Source of the DNA: an uncultured Prevotella sp.
Lineage (GTDB): Bacteria > Bacteroidota > Bacteroidia > Bacteroidales > Bacteroidaceae
DNA length: 40,629 nucleotides
Direction of reading: 5' to 3'
Assembly (NCBI GenBank): GCA_944320675.1
Contig: CALUIJ010000021.1
Span: forward strand, 1 to 40,629
Shown here piece after piece: positions 24,460 through 31,784 of this stretch (position 1 is its first letter; every line of letters starts with the position of its first letter). A model generated the notes under the pieces. That model was not told the origin of the DNA and did not search any database. It worked only from the letters and a program-made list of their open reading frames with translations. Made by a program: the position numbers and the translations under genes.

Positions 24460-25953
24460 TCATATCAGGCGCGACAGCTTTTCTTTCCATGATGAATAAG
24501 CTTCAAGATACTCGGCCCGGTGCCTTTCGTCAGGCTCTATCACTGACAATTTCTTCAATGTGGCGAAGGCTTCGTTGTTGTCCTTGTATATGCCGCATCC
24601 TATGCCTGCGCCCTTGGCCGCGCCTACGCTTCCGTCCGTCTCGTAAAGCTCTATCGTTGCACCGCTCACGCCTGCCAGGGTGTTGCGGAAAATGTCGCTT
24701 AAGAACATGTTCGCCTTGCCTGCGTGTATTTTATTGATGTCCATTCCCATTTGCTGCATTATTTCCATGCCGTAGCAGAAACTGAACACGATGCCTTCTT
24801 GGGCTGCGCGCATGATATGCGCCTTTCCGTGCTTGTTGAAGTTCACACCATGTATGGAGCATCCTGTTTCCTTGTTTTCAAGCACGCGCTCAGCTCCGTT
24901 GCCGAACGGTATGATGGTTATTCCTTCACTGCCGATGGGGACCGAAGCCATCATTTCGTTCATTTCCGGATAAGATATTCCTTCGGGCGCTACCGTCCTT
25001 CGTACCCATGCGTTAAGTATGCCCGTGCCGTTTATGCACAGCAATACTCCAAGCCTGTCAACGTCTTTAGTGTAATTGACATGTGCGAAAGTGTTTACAC
25101 GACTGCGCTTGTCATAATTCACTTCACCCAATACGCCGTAAACCACTCCTGACGTTCCTGCCGTAGATGCTATTTCGCCGGGATTGAATACGTTCAGGCT
25201 CAATGCGTTATTAGGTTGGTCGCCGGCCCTGTAACTTATCGGGGTGCCGGCTTTCAGCCCCAACTCTTCCGCCGCCGAGGCGCAGACTTCGCTTTGCACG
25301 CTGAACGTCGGCACTATGTCTGCGACAATGCTCTTGTCGAACCCGAAATAGTCAAGCAGGAATCCGGCCGTCTCCTTGTTCTTGAAATCCCAAAGCATGC
25401 CTTCGCTGAGTCCGCTTATCGTCGTGTTTACCACGCCGCTAAGCCTCATTGCGACGTAGTCGCCTGGAAGCATTATCTTATATATGTTGTCAAACAGTTC
25501 CGGTTCGTTTTCTTTCACCCACGCCAATTTTGCCGCCGTGAAATTGCCGGGCGAATTGAGCAGGTGCGACAGACACTTTTCCGCGCCTAAATCGTCGAAT
25601 GCTTTCTCGCCGTAAGGCACTGCTCTCGAGTCACACCAGATGATGGACGGGCGCAACACCCGCATCTGCCTGTCAACGCAGACAAGGCCGTGCATCTGGT
25701 ATGATATGCCTATCGCCTTGATGTCTTCGCCCTTGACGGAAGCGTCAGCCATGACTTTCTTCAAACTCAGTTTGGCGTTGTCCCACCACATCTGCGGGTC
25801 TTGCTCCGCCCAGCCGGCTTTTACGGCAATTATGGGTGCTTCTTTTTCCGGATAAAACGCCGATGCCACGCATACGCCGCTGTCGGCATCGACCAACGAT
25901 GCCTTGACCGACGAGCTGCCTACATCAAAACCTAATAAATACCTTCCTGACAT
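24460..25953 (-). CDS. xylB: Xylulokinase
   Basis: A 497-residue FGGY-family sugar kinase that phosphorylates D-xylulose to xylulose-5-phosphate for the pentose phosphate pathway. It begins with the ATP-binding beta hairpin LLGFDVGSSSVKASLVD. The sugar-binding region includes GISYQMHGLVCVD and the substrate Asp in YRAGDQPNNALSLN. The second phosphate-binding region is TAGTSGVVYGVLG, and the C-terminal adenosine motif is AAKGAGIGCGIYKD. Its neighbour xylA supports xylulose as the substrate. No clear -33/-7 promoter was found upstream; induction by xylose would need another regulator site, not seen. Confidence 0.93.
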   Translation of the reverse strand: MSGRYLLGFDVGSSSVKASLVDADSGVCVASAFYPEKEAPIIAVKAGWAEQDPQMWWDNAKLSLKKVMADASVKGEDIKAIGISYQMHGLVCVDRQMRVLRPSIIWCDSRAVPYGEKAFDDLGAEKCLSHLLNSPGNFTAAKLAWVKENEPELFDNIYKIMLPGDYVAMRLSGVVNTTISGLSEGMLWDFKNKETAGFLLDYFGFDKSIVADIVPTFSVQSEVCASAAEELGLKAGTPISYRAGDQPNNALSLNVFNPGEIASTAGTSGVVYGVLGEVNYDKRSRVNTFAHVNYTKDVDRLGVLLCINGTGILNAWVRRTVAPEGISYPEMNEMMASVPIGSEGITIIPFGNGAERVLENKETGCSIHGVNFNKHGKAHIMRAAQEGIVFSFCYGMEIMQQMGMDINKIHAGKANMFLSDIFRNTLAGVSGATIELYETDGSVGAAKGAGIGCGIYKDNNEAFATLKKLSVIEPDERHRAEYLEAYSSWKEKLSRLI

Positions 25954-26026
25954 AAATTAACCTTGTTTTTTATATAGATTACGCCTGACAAAGCCTTTTC
26001 CCTACATCTTGGTGTCTTAAGAAAAC

Positions 26027-26356
26027 TTAAAATAAGGACAACGACTTGTCTTCAGTGGTTTTTTCTTTAGTAGTTTCTCCCGTATCGTCGCTTTTGAAAT
26101 CAAAACACAATTGCCTTGACGTATTAGATTGGTTCAAGCGATATACCCCGCGGATACCAGTCCGTTCGATTATGGAACCTGCCGACCTGCTATTGCGTTT
26201 CAGGAATCCTGCGACATGGCGGTGCACGTCTTTAAATGACACGACATCAAATAGACCGTTGCGGTTGTTGAATACGTGCCGGGCTATTTTCTTTACGCTG
26301 AGTCCCTTTGCGCCGGCTTCGTTAAGGACGAAAAGTATCTCGCTGTCGTAGTTCAT
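26027..26356 (-). CDS. Small winged-helix-like protein of unknown function
   Basis: A 109-residue protein. The first 75 residues (SEILFVLNEAGAKGLSVKKIARHVFN, then VSFKDVHRHVAGFLKRNSR, then IIERTGIRGVYRLN) fit a winged helix with a beta wing at GVYRLN. The tail (FDFKSDDTGETTKEKTTEDK) is polar and disordered. No family name is recognised; proteins like it occur in Bacteroidales near other small helix-turn-helix genes. It lies behind the DUF2582-like gene on the same strand, with a terminator candidate between them. Confidence 0.6.
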   Translation of the reverse strand: MNYDSEILFVLNEAGAKGLSVKKIARHVFNNRNGLFDVVSFKDVHRHVAGFLKRNSRSAGSIIERTGIRGVYRLNQSNTSRQLCFDFKSDDTGETTKEKTTEDKSLSLF

Positions 26357-26368
26357 AGAATTAGAATA

Positions 26369-26406
26369 AAGAAGGACCGGTGAGTGTTCGTCCGCCAGTC
26401 CTTCTT
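26369..26406 (-). terminator. Candidate terminator after the DUF2582-like gene
   Basis: Nine-bp arms AAGAAGGAC (26369-26377) and GTCCTTCTT (26398-26406) with a 20-nt loop, 20 bp past the stop of the gene at 26426. The T-tract is short. Confidence 0.5.
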
Positions 26407-26425
26407 AGATATCGTCTCACAAAAG

Positions 26426-26722
26426 TCAAGCCAAAGTAATCTTGTTTTCCTCGGCCTTGATTTTGCCTTCCTTAAAGAGCCAGCCCATACCGAGCAGCGT
26501 TTCTTGTTCCGTAATCTTAGCAGCCTTGGCAATTTCTGCCACGCTAAGGCTCTTGTCCGCAGTGGCGAGTGCCTGATAGACGTCGCCGGCCTTAAAGCCT
26601 ACAGTCTCTGCATTGATCTCAAAATCCATTTTCTTTGCAGTACTTCTTTTCGGTGCTGCTTTCTTCTCTGCCGCTGCCTTAGATGTTGCGGTCTTCCTTA
26701 CGGTTGTCTTTTTTTCTGTCAT
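26426..26722 (-). CDS. Winged-helix DNA-binding protein, DUF2582-like
   Basis: A 98-residue protein in two parts. Residues 1-30 are a basic, lysine/alanine-rich tail (KKTTVRKTATSKAAAEKKAA), like a histone H1-type nucleic acid-binding extension. Residues 32-98 (FEINAETVGFKAGDVYQALATA, then LSVAEIAKAAKITEQE, then GMGWLFKEGKI) match the DUF2582 winged helix-turn-helix family. It may bind DNA non-specifically; the target is unknown. A -7 element lies about 65 bp upstream. Confidence 0.78.
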   Translation of the reverse strand: MTEKKTTVRKTATSKAAAEKKAAPKRSTAKKMDFEINAETVGFKAGDVYQALATADKSLSVAEIAKAAKITEQETLLGMGWLFKEGKIKAEENKITLA

Positions 26723-26787
26723 AATCCAAGTAAAATCACGTTAAAGATTACACTTTAAGTAGATAACAATCTTTTTATATTTCCCTG

Positions 26788-26795
26788 CAAATATA
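26788..26795 (-). promoter_or_regulatory. -7 element (TATATTTG) for the DUF2582-like gene
   Basis: Minus-strand TATATTTG matches TAnnTTTG. A GTTG at 26814-26817 is in place of the usual TTTG, 18 bp away. Confidence 0.5.
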
Positions 26796-26867
26796 ATGTA
26801 TTTATTTATAATACAACCAATTTTAAGGAAATAAGTGCCAATAAAAAAACTGTTTTCTTTTACAATT

Positions 26868-28634
26868 CTACTTTTCTTGATTTAAATCAACCTTTATCTG
26901 TAATTCGTCAAGTTGTTTCGGGTCGAGCGGCGATGGGGCGTCGAGCATCACGTCGCGCCCGCTGTTGTTCTTCGGGAACGCTATGCAGTCGCGTATGCTG
27001 TCAAGGCCTGCCATGATTGACACGAAGCGGTCGAGGCCGAACGCAAGTCCTGCGTGGGGCGGCGCGCCGTACTTGAAAGCGTTGATAAGGAAGCCGAACT
27101 GCGCCATGGCCCTCTCCTCGGTGAAGCCGAGTATTTTGAACATCTTTTCCTGCAACTTGCCGTCGTGGATACGCAGGCTGCCGCCGCCTACTTCTATGCC
27201 GTTGCAGACGAAGTCGTAAGCCTTGGCGCGCACACGCTCGGGATGTTCCTCAAGCAGGGGTATGTCGTCGGGATTGGGCATGGTGAACGGATGGTGGGTC
27301 GACATCAGGCGCTGTTCCTCGTCGCTCCATTCAAACAGCGGGAAGTCGATAATCCAAAGGCATTCGAACTTGTCCTTGTCCCTGAGTCCGAGCCTGTCGC
27401 CCATTTCCAAGCGCAGGGTGCACAGCTGGGTGCGCGTCTTGTTGGCCCTGTCGCCGCTCAATATGAGCAGCAAGTCGCCGCCGTTTGCGCCTACTTTCTC
27501 CTTTAACGCTTGCATCACGCTTGGCTCATAGAACTTGTCGATGCTGCTCTTTATGCTGCCGTCCTCGTTGAACTTAACCCATACAAGGCCTTTAGCGCCG
27601 ACTTGGGGACGCTTTACGAAGTCCGTCAGCTGGTCGAGCTGTTTCCTTGTGTAGTTTGCGCATCCCGGTACGCATATACTGCCGATGTACCCGGCATCGT
27701 TGAACACGCCGAACGAGCCTGTCCCCTTCAATACGTCCATAAGCTCGACGAACTCCATGCCGAAACGCAAGTCAGGCTTGTCGCTGCCGAAACGGCGCAT
27801 GGCCTCGGCCCAAGTCATCTGCTGAAGTTTGGCCGGAAGTTCTACGCCGCGTATCTCCTTGAACAGGTGGCGGCACATGTCCTCGAACAAATCGATCACG
27901 TCGTCTTGGTCTACGAACGACATTTCACAGTCTATCTGGGTGAACTCAGGCTGGCGGTCGGCGCGCAAGTCTTCGTCGCGGAAGCACTTGGCTATCTGGA
28001 AGTAGCGGTCGAAACCGCTGACCATCAACAGCTGTTTCAGTGTCTGCGGACTCTGGGGTAGGGCGTAGAACTGGCCCGGGTTCATGCGCGAAGGTACGAC
28101 GAAGTCGCGTGCGCCCTCAGGGGTGCTGCCTATTAATATAGGTGTCTCAACCTCGATGAAATCTTTCGAGTCAAGGAAGTTTCGTATGAGAATGGTCATG
28201 CGGTGGCGCAACTCAAGATTCTTCCTTACGCACGAACGGCGCAGGTCGAGATAACGGTACTTCATGCGGATGTCGTCGCCTCCGTCGGTATTGTCTTCTA
28301 TGGTGAACGGCGGGGTAAGGCTTCCGCTCAGCACGTTTAAACGTTTCGCCACAATCTCAATGTCGCCCGTAGACAGGTTGGCGTTCTTGCTCTGGCGTTC
28401 GTTCACCACGCCCTCCACTTGGATGCAATACTCGCGCCCCAGCTTGTTCGCCTCGGCGCAAAGGGCGGCGTCGTCGTTCTCGTTGAAAACCAACTGCGTT
28501 ACGCCATAACGGTCACGGAGGTCGACAAAGGTCATGCCGCCCATCTTACGGCTGCGCTGCACCCATCCCGCAAGCGTAACTTGCTTGCCTGCGTCGCTCA
28601 GGCGCAACTCACCACATGTATTCGTTCTATACAT
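26868..28634 (-). CDS. aspS: Aspartyl-tRNA synthetase
   Basis: A 588-residue class IIb synthetase that charges tRNA-Asp. The N-terminal OB-fold binds the anticodon ([23 protein letters not shown]). Class II motif 2 is [26 protein letters not shown] and motif 3 is [15 protein letters not shown]. Between them sits the bacterial GAD insertion. The protein ends with the usual [19 protein letters not shown] segment. Length is normal for bacterial AspRS. It is followed by 145 bp and the DUF2582-like gene. Confidence 0.97.
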   Translation of the reverse strand: MYRTNTCGELRLSDAGKQVTLAGWVQRSRKMGGMTFVDLRDRYGVTQLVFNENDDAALCAEANKLGREYCIQVEGVVNERQSKNANLSTGDIEIVAKRLNVLSGSLTPPFTIEDNTDGGDDIRMKYRYLDLRRSCVRKNLELRHRMTILIRNFLDSKDFIEVETPILIGSTPEGARDFVVPSRMNPGQFYALPQSPQTLKQLLMVSGFDRYFQIAKCFRDEDLRADRQPEFTQIDCEMSFVDQDDVIDLFEDMCRHLFKEIRGVELPAKLQQMTWAEAMRRFGSDKPDLRFGMEFVELMDVLKGTGSFGVFNDAGYIGSICVPGCANYTRKQLDQLTDFVKRPQVGAKGLVWVKFNEDGSIKSSIDKFYEPSVMQALKEKVGANGGDLLLILSGDRANKTRTQLCTLRLEMGDRLGLRDKDKFECLWIIDFPLFEWSDEEQRLMSTHHPFTMPNPDDIPLLEEHPERVRAKAYDFVCNGIEVGGGSLRIHDGKLQEKMFKILGFTEERAMAQFGFLINAFKYGAPPHAGLAFGLDRFVSIMAGLDSIRDCIAFPKNNSGRDVMLDAPSPLDPKQLDELQIKVDLNQEK

Positions 28635-28663
28635 ATTAATTGTAATTACTTGAAATTCAAATG

Positions 28664-28694
28664 CAAAATTACAAAAAATGCATGAACCGACAAA
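28664..28694 (-). promoter_or_regulatory. Promoter of aspS
   Basis: On the minus strand TTTG (28691-28694), a 19-bp spacer and TAATTTTG (28664-28671) match the -33/-7 consensus. The -33 box is inside a 24-base block (28684-28707) that is identical to one over the cysM promoter (29737-29760). Confidence 0.8.
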
Positions 28695-28762
28695 AATTAA
28701 TGGTTAATTTCATGTTTTTGGCATGTAGCTTGCCTACGTCCACTATGTGGCAAAGTGCATCC

Positions 28763-29674
28763 TCAGTATTCCGCCATGCCTTCAAACATGACTGTGCTAA
28801 GGTATTTCTCCGCCCTGTCGGGAAACACTACTACAATGTTTCCCTTGTCTATTCTCCCGGCCGTCCTCACTGCGGCCAGCATGGCCGCTCCGCTGCTCAT
28901 CCCGGCGAATATCGCCTCTTCGGATATTATTCTGCGGGCCATTGCTATGGCCTCCTCGCTTTCCACCATTTCCTGTATGTCTATCTGCGACGGGTCGTAT
29001 ATGTCAGGCACGATGGCTTCTTCCATGTTTTTCAGTCCTTGGATGTAGTGCCCGCGCGTCGGGTGGGCGCAAACCACCTTAATGTCGGGCTTCATCACTT
29101 TCAGGAATTTTGAAAGTCCCATTATCGTGCCCGACGTGCCGAGCGCGCAGGCAAGGTAGTCTATCTTTCCGTCGGTCTGCTGCCATATCTCAAGAGCCGT
29201 CGACTGGTAGTGCGCGAGGTAATTCGCCGCGTTCCTGAACTGGTCCGGCATGAAATACCTCTCTGGATGCTCTGCCACTTTCCTGCGCGCAAGCCTTATC
29301 GCCCCGTCGGTGCCTTCCTCCGCCGGGGTAAGGGTTACCGTAGCGCCGTATGAGCGTATTATCTTCCTCCGCTCAATCGAGACGGCCTTGCTCATTACTA
29401 TTTCCACGGCGTAACCTTTTATTATCCCGATAATGGCAAGTCCTATCCCCGTGTTGCCCGAAGTGGGTTCGATGATGGTCTGCCCGGGCCTCAGCCTGCC
29501 GTCGGCCTCGGCGTCCTCGATCATCTTTAATGCAATCCTGTCCTTTATGCTCCCCGTGGGGTTGAATCCTTCGAGTTTTGCGAATATGTTGACCTCGGGA
29601 TTCGGGTTAAGCCTGTTGATCCTTACCATCGGTGTGTTCCCGATGGTTCCGAGAATATTTTCTTTGACATTCAT
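28763..29674 (-). CDS. cysM: Cysteine synthase B-type O-acetylserine sulfhydrylase
   Basis: A 303-residue PLP enzyme that makes L-cysteine from O-acetyl-L-serine and sulfide. The PLP-binding lysine is K44 in NPTGSIKDR. The substrate loop is EPTSGNTGIGLA and the phosphate-binding glycine loop is GTSGTIMGLS. The C-terminal SSGAAMLAA serine site is present. Length and the GFNPTGSIKDRIAL form suggest CysM rather than CysK, but CysK remains possible. The ATG at 29674 is chosen because the promoter ends at 29717; an in-frame ATG at 29701 would leave almost no leader. Confidence 0.9.
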   Translation of the reverse strand: MNVKENILGTIGNTPMVRINRLNPNPEVNIFAKLEGFNPTGSIKDRIALKMIEDAEADGRLRPGQTIIEPTSGNTGIGLAIIGIIKGYAVEIVMSKAVSIERRKIIRSYGATVTLTPAEEGTDGAIRLARRKVAEHPERYFMPDQFRNAANYLAHYQSTALEIWQQTDGKIDYLACALGTSGTIMGLSKFLKVMKPDIKVVCAHPTRGHYIQGLKNMEEAIVPDIYDPSQIDIQEMVESEEAIAMARRIISEEAIFAGMSSGAAMLAAVRTAGRIDKGNIVVVFPDRAEKYLSTVMFEGMAEY

Positions 29675-29716
29675 CTTATAGCCGGTTGTATGGGATTCCA
29701 CTTAAATTATTGAACG

Positions 29717-29747
29717 CAAAAATACAAAAAGCGCGCGAACCGACAAA
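29717..29747 (-). promoter_or_regulatory. Promoter of cysM
   Basis: On the minus strand TTTG (29744-29747), 19-bp spacer and TATTTTTG (29717-29724). The surrounding block is shared with the aspS promoter in the same register relative to both boxes. Confidence 0.82.
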
Positions 29748-29762
29748 AATTAATGGTTAAAT

Positions 29763-29795
29763 TTGTGTGAGTTCGGCGTGAGAATTATTTTTCAT
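29763..29795. repeat. Short dispersed repeat shared with 446-478
   Basis: GTGAGTTCGGCGTGAGAATT then ATTTTTC resembles the segment near the left window edge. It lies between the cysM promoter and a family A MITE. Confidence 0.55.
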
Positions 29796-29815
29796 AAACC
29801 TTAACGGAGGTTTCC

Positions 29816-29853
29816 GGATATATGGTGACATCGTGACGGCGAAAAGGTATTAA
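29816..29853. repeat. 38-bp repeat shared with 39779-39816
   Basis: GGATATATGGTGACATCGTG followed by ACGGCGAAAAGGTATTAA aligns without gaps to GGATGTATGGTGACATTGCG followed by ACTGCGGAAAGGCATTAA. In both sites it ends exactly where another element begins (family A here, family E there). The GGTGACAT core recalls the family D arms. Confidence 0.6.
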
Positions 29854-30092
29854 TACCGGTTAGCGGAATTGTTTTTAGTGGAACGGTGGTGGTTACTGTT
29901 TCAAATGGTGTCCATTCGGACTTAAGACATAGCTTTTTACCTTATGAAAGATTATTTTTCACACTATAAAAGGATGCTTATTGTAAACTTCATAAGAGTA
30001 AGTGAAAACCGTAAGTAAAAGCCTTTGAAATGCAACAAATAGGAAGTGGCTGTTATAAATGAAGCACAAATAATTCCGCCAATGGGTATTAA
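29850..30092. repeat. MITE-like element, family A, copy 2
   Basis: A 243-bp element with ends TTAATACC (29850-29857) and GGTATTAA (30085-30092). Next inward are GCGGAATT and AATTCCGC. It is homologous, in the opposite orientation, to 152-397. No ORF inside. It abuts family B copy 2 with an overlap of about two bases. Confidence 0.8.
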
Positions 30093-30294
30093 ACCCAAAT
30101 CGGTCATTAGGATTCACCCGTATTCCGTGCTGTTGTCAGGCAGATTGTTTTCCGCTTTTGTCGAAGATGCAGCGGGCTGCATCTTCGACAAAAGCGGGGA
30201 ACACGATGACGGCAACAGTGCGGAATACGGATGAATAGTTGACGGATAAACGTAAATGTAAGATTGGCGGTCGTCTAATGACCGATTTGGGTTA
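30091..30294. repeat. MITE-like element, family B, copy 2
   Basis: Ends ACCCAAATCGGTCATTAG (30093-30110) and CTAATGACCGATTTGGGT (30275-30292) are perfect 18-bp inverted repeats. The centre is a perfect 22-bp hairpin (30152-30173 against 30176-30197) with a two-base GG centre. It lies ten bases past the stop of the transglutaminase-like gene and could end transcription of the caspase operon, though no T-tract follows the stem. Confidence 0.85.
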
Positions 30295-30303
30295 AATTTA
30301 TTT

Positions 30304-31776
30304 TTATTCCTTTAGTAATATTATGCTCGCAGTTTTGTTGTCCATGTCGGGCATTGTGAGGCCTACGGGAGCACCGATATACGTAGGGTCGCATACGGTG
30401 TAACGATTCTCGTCAAGAGTTATGTAGTCGCCCTCGATGTTCTCAGTGAAGCACACTGCCGAAGCCAAATGGTTCGGATAATAGACAAGAACGCACTTCA
30501 ACCCTAGTAAATCCCTTACCAACCGGGTGAACAGTATCGAGCGGTCCTCGCAGTCGCAATAAGGATAATACAACGATTCCTCCGAGAAGAAAGCCCTGTC
30601 GCCTCCCCAAACTTTATTGTCATACTCATAAACGAACGCCGTCTGAACCCAGTTTAGCACCTTGTTCACAGCGTCAAGCTGCCCAAGTCCTTTTAACTTT
30701 TCTTTCATCACCGGATAGAGTCGCTCCGTTATTTCTTTTTCCATCGGCGTGTTGGCATACATCGCCCAACGGGTCATGAAATTGTCGTCAACAGTAGAAG
30801 TTGGATAAGTATTGTAAAAATCTATCAGGTTCTTGTTCACGCTTACACTGAATTTCATATCCGAATAACGTTCAGATGTCAATGTTCGTGCTTGCGTTTC
30901 ATCAACTGCGAACAACTGTCTTTTGGGAACATACAATGACAACGATTGCTCGTTAGGGAACGATGCTCCGCAAATCTGCATTTGGTCGACATCGCAATTC
31001 AATGGATAAAATTTTTCTCCGTCTATATCATAATAAGGCTTGTCAAAAATTGAATGCGTGCTTGCGAAAAGCAGATACAGTTTATCGTCAGCACGGCCGA
31101 TACGCATACGATAACCACTTTGGCAATAAGCAAAAGCGGCCAATAAAACAGCTTCGTTACTTTCGCCCAAACATGCCCCGGCCATGTTTACAAGCATGTT
31201 AAGGTAAGCCCAATCACTTAGTTGCATTTTCTCACGTAAAGCCAAGCAGTCTATTATCATATTGTCATACTTCCCATCTGCAAGCATAGTCCAAGCCTCA
31301 GCCAGCGTCTCATTATCACAACCGCCTAACCTAAACACGTCGTTGTCACTAAAGCGGACTTTGCACTCCGTACCGCAGTAAACAAACCCAACCTTGCTTT
31401 CCTCAACAATCGGTTGCTCTTTTATCGGTGATACAGGTTCGGGTTGCGGTTCTGGTTCGGGCGGTGTTACAACGTCTTTTATGGGTATGGGGGTGCTTTC
31501 TATCGGCTTATTCTTATCCTCATCAGCCAAAACCACCGGCGGCACGGTTTCGTCTTTAGGCTTGGGTAAGGCCGGAAGGGCATGAAACTGTTTCCATGCC
31601 CTCTCTACAAACTCCGCATACCTGGCGTTCGCCTTTTTGCGGAAATCGTCATAATTGGCTTTTGCCTCTTTCTTGAAGTCCTCGTACATCTTCCTGAACT
31701 TGTCGGTTTGGGCAGATACGTTATTCATAGAAAAAAGGCAAAAGCCTATCATCAGCAAAACCTTTCGTCTCCTCAT
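30304..31776 (-). CDS. Secreted transglutaminase-like cysteine protease/transferase
   Basis: A 490-residue protein. A signal peptide (LLMIGFCLFSMNNVSAQ) is followed by a helical, charged stretch with repeated alternation of KKEAKANYDDFRKKANARY (about 26-62). Next comes a proline-rich spacer (about 95-125, PPEPEPQPEPVSP), a middle domain, then a transglutaminase/papain-like core. The presumed triad is Cys409 (DCEDRS), His436 (NHLASAV) and Asp463 (CDPTYIG), in the order and spacing of that fold. The function could be peptide cleavage, cross-linking or transfer; the sequence does not decide. Last gene of the seven-gene operon, 8 bp after the second caspase gene. Confidence 0.75.
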   Translation of the reverse strand: MRRRKVLLMIGFCLFSMNNVSAQTDKFRKMYEDFKKEAKANYDDFRKKANARYAEFVERAWKQFHALPALPKPKDETVPPVVLADEDKNKPIESTPIPIKDVVTPPEPEPQPEPVSPIKEQPIVEESKVGFVYCGTECKVRFSDNDVFRLGGCDNETLAEAWTMLADGKYDNMIIDCLALREKMQLSDWAYLNMLVNMAGACLGESNEAVLLAAFAYCQSGYRMRIGRADDKLYLLFASTHSIFDKPYYDIDGEKFYPLNCDVDQMQICGASFPNEQSLSLYVPKRQLFAVDETQARTLTSERYSDMKFSVSVNKNLIDFYNTYPTSTVDDNFMTRWAMYANTPMEKEITERLYPVMKEKLKGLGQLDAVNKVLNWVQTAFVYEYDNKVWGGDRAFFSEESLYYPYCDCEDRSILFTRLVRDLLGLKCVLVYYPNHLASAVCFTENIEGDYITLDENRYTVCDPTYIGAPVGLTMPDMDNKTASIILLKE

Positions 31777-31784
31777 TTACAGTA

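Noticed and set aside
27510..28061. 183-codon ORF antisense to aspS
   Set aside because: Shadow frame of a conserved synthetase gene.
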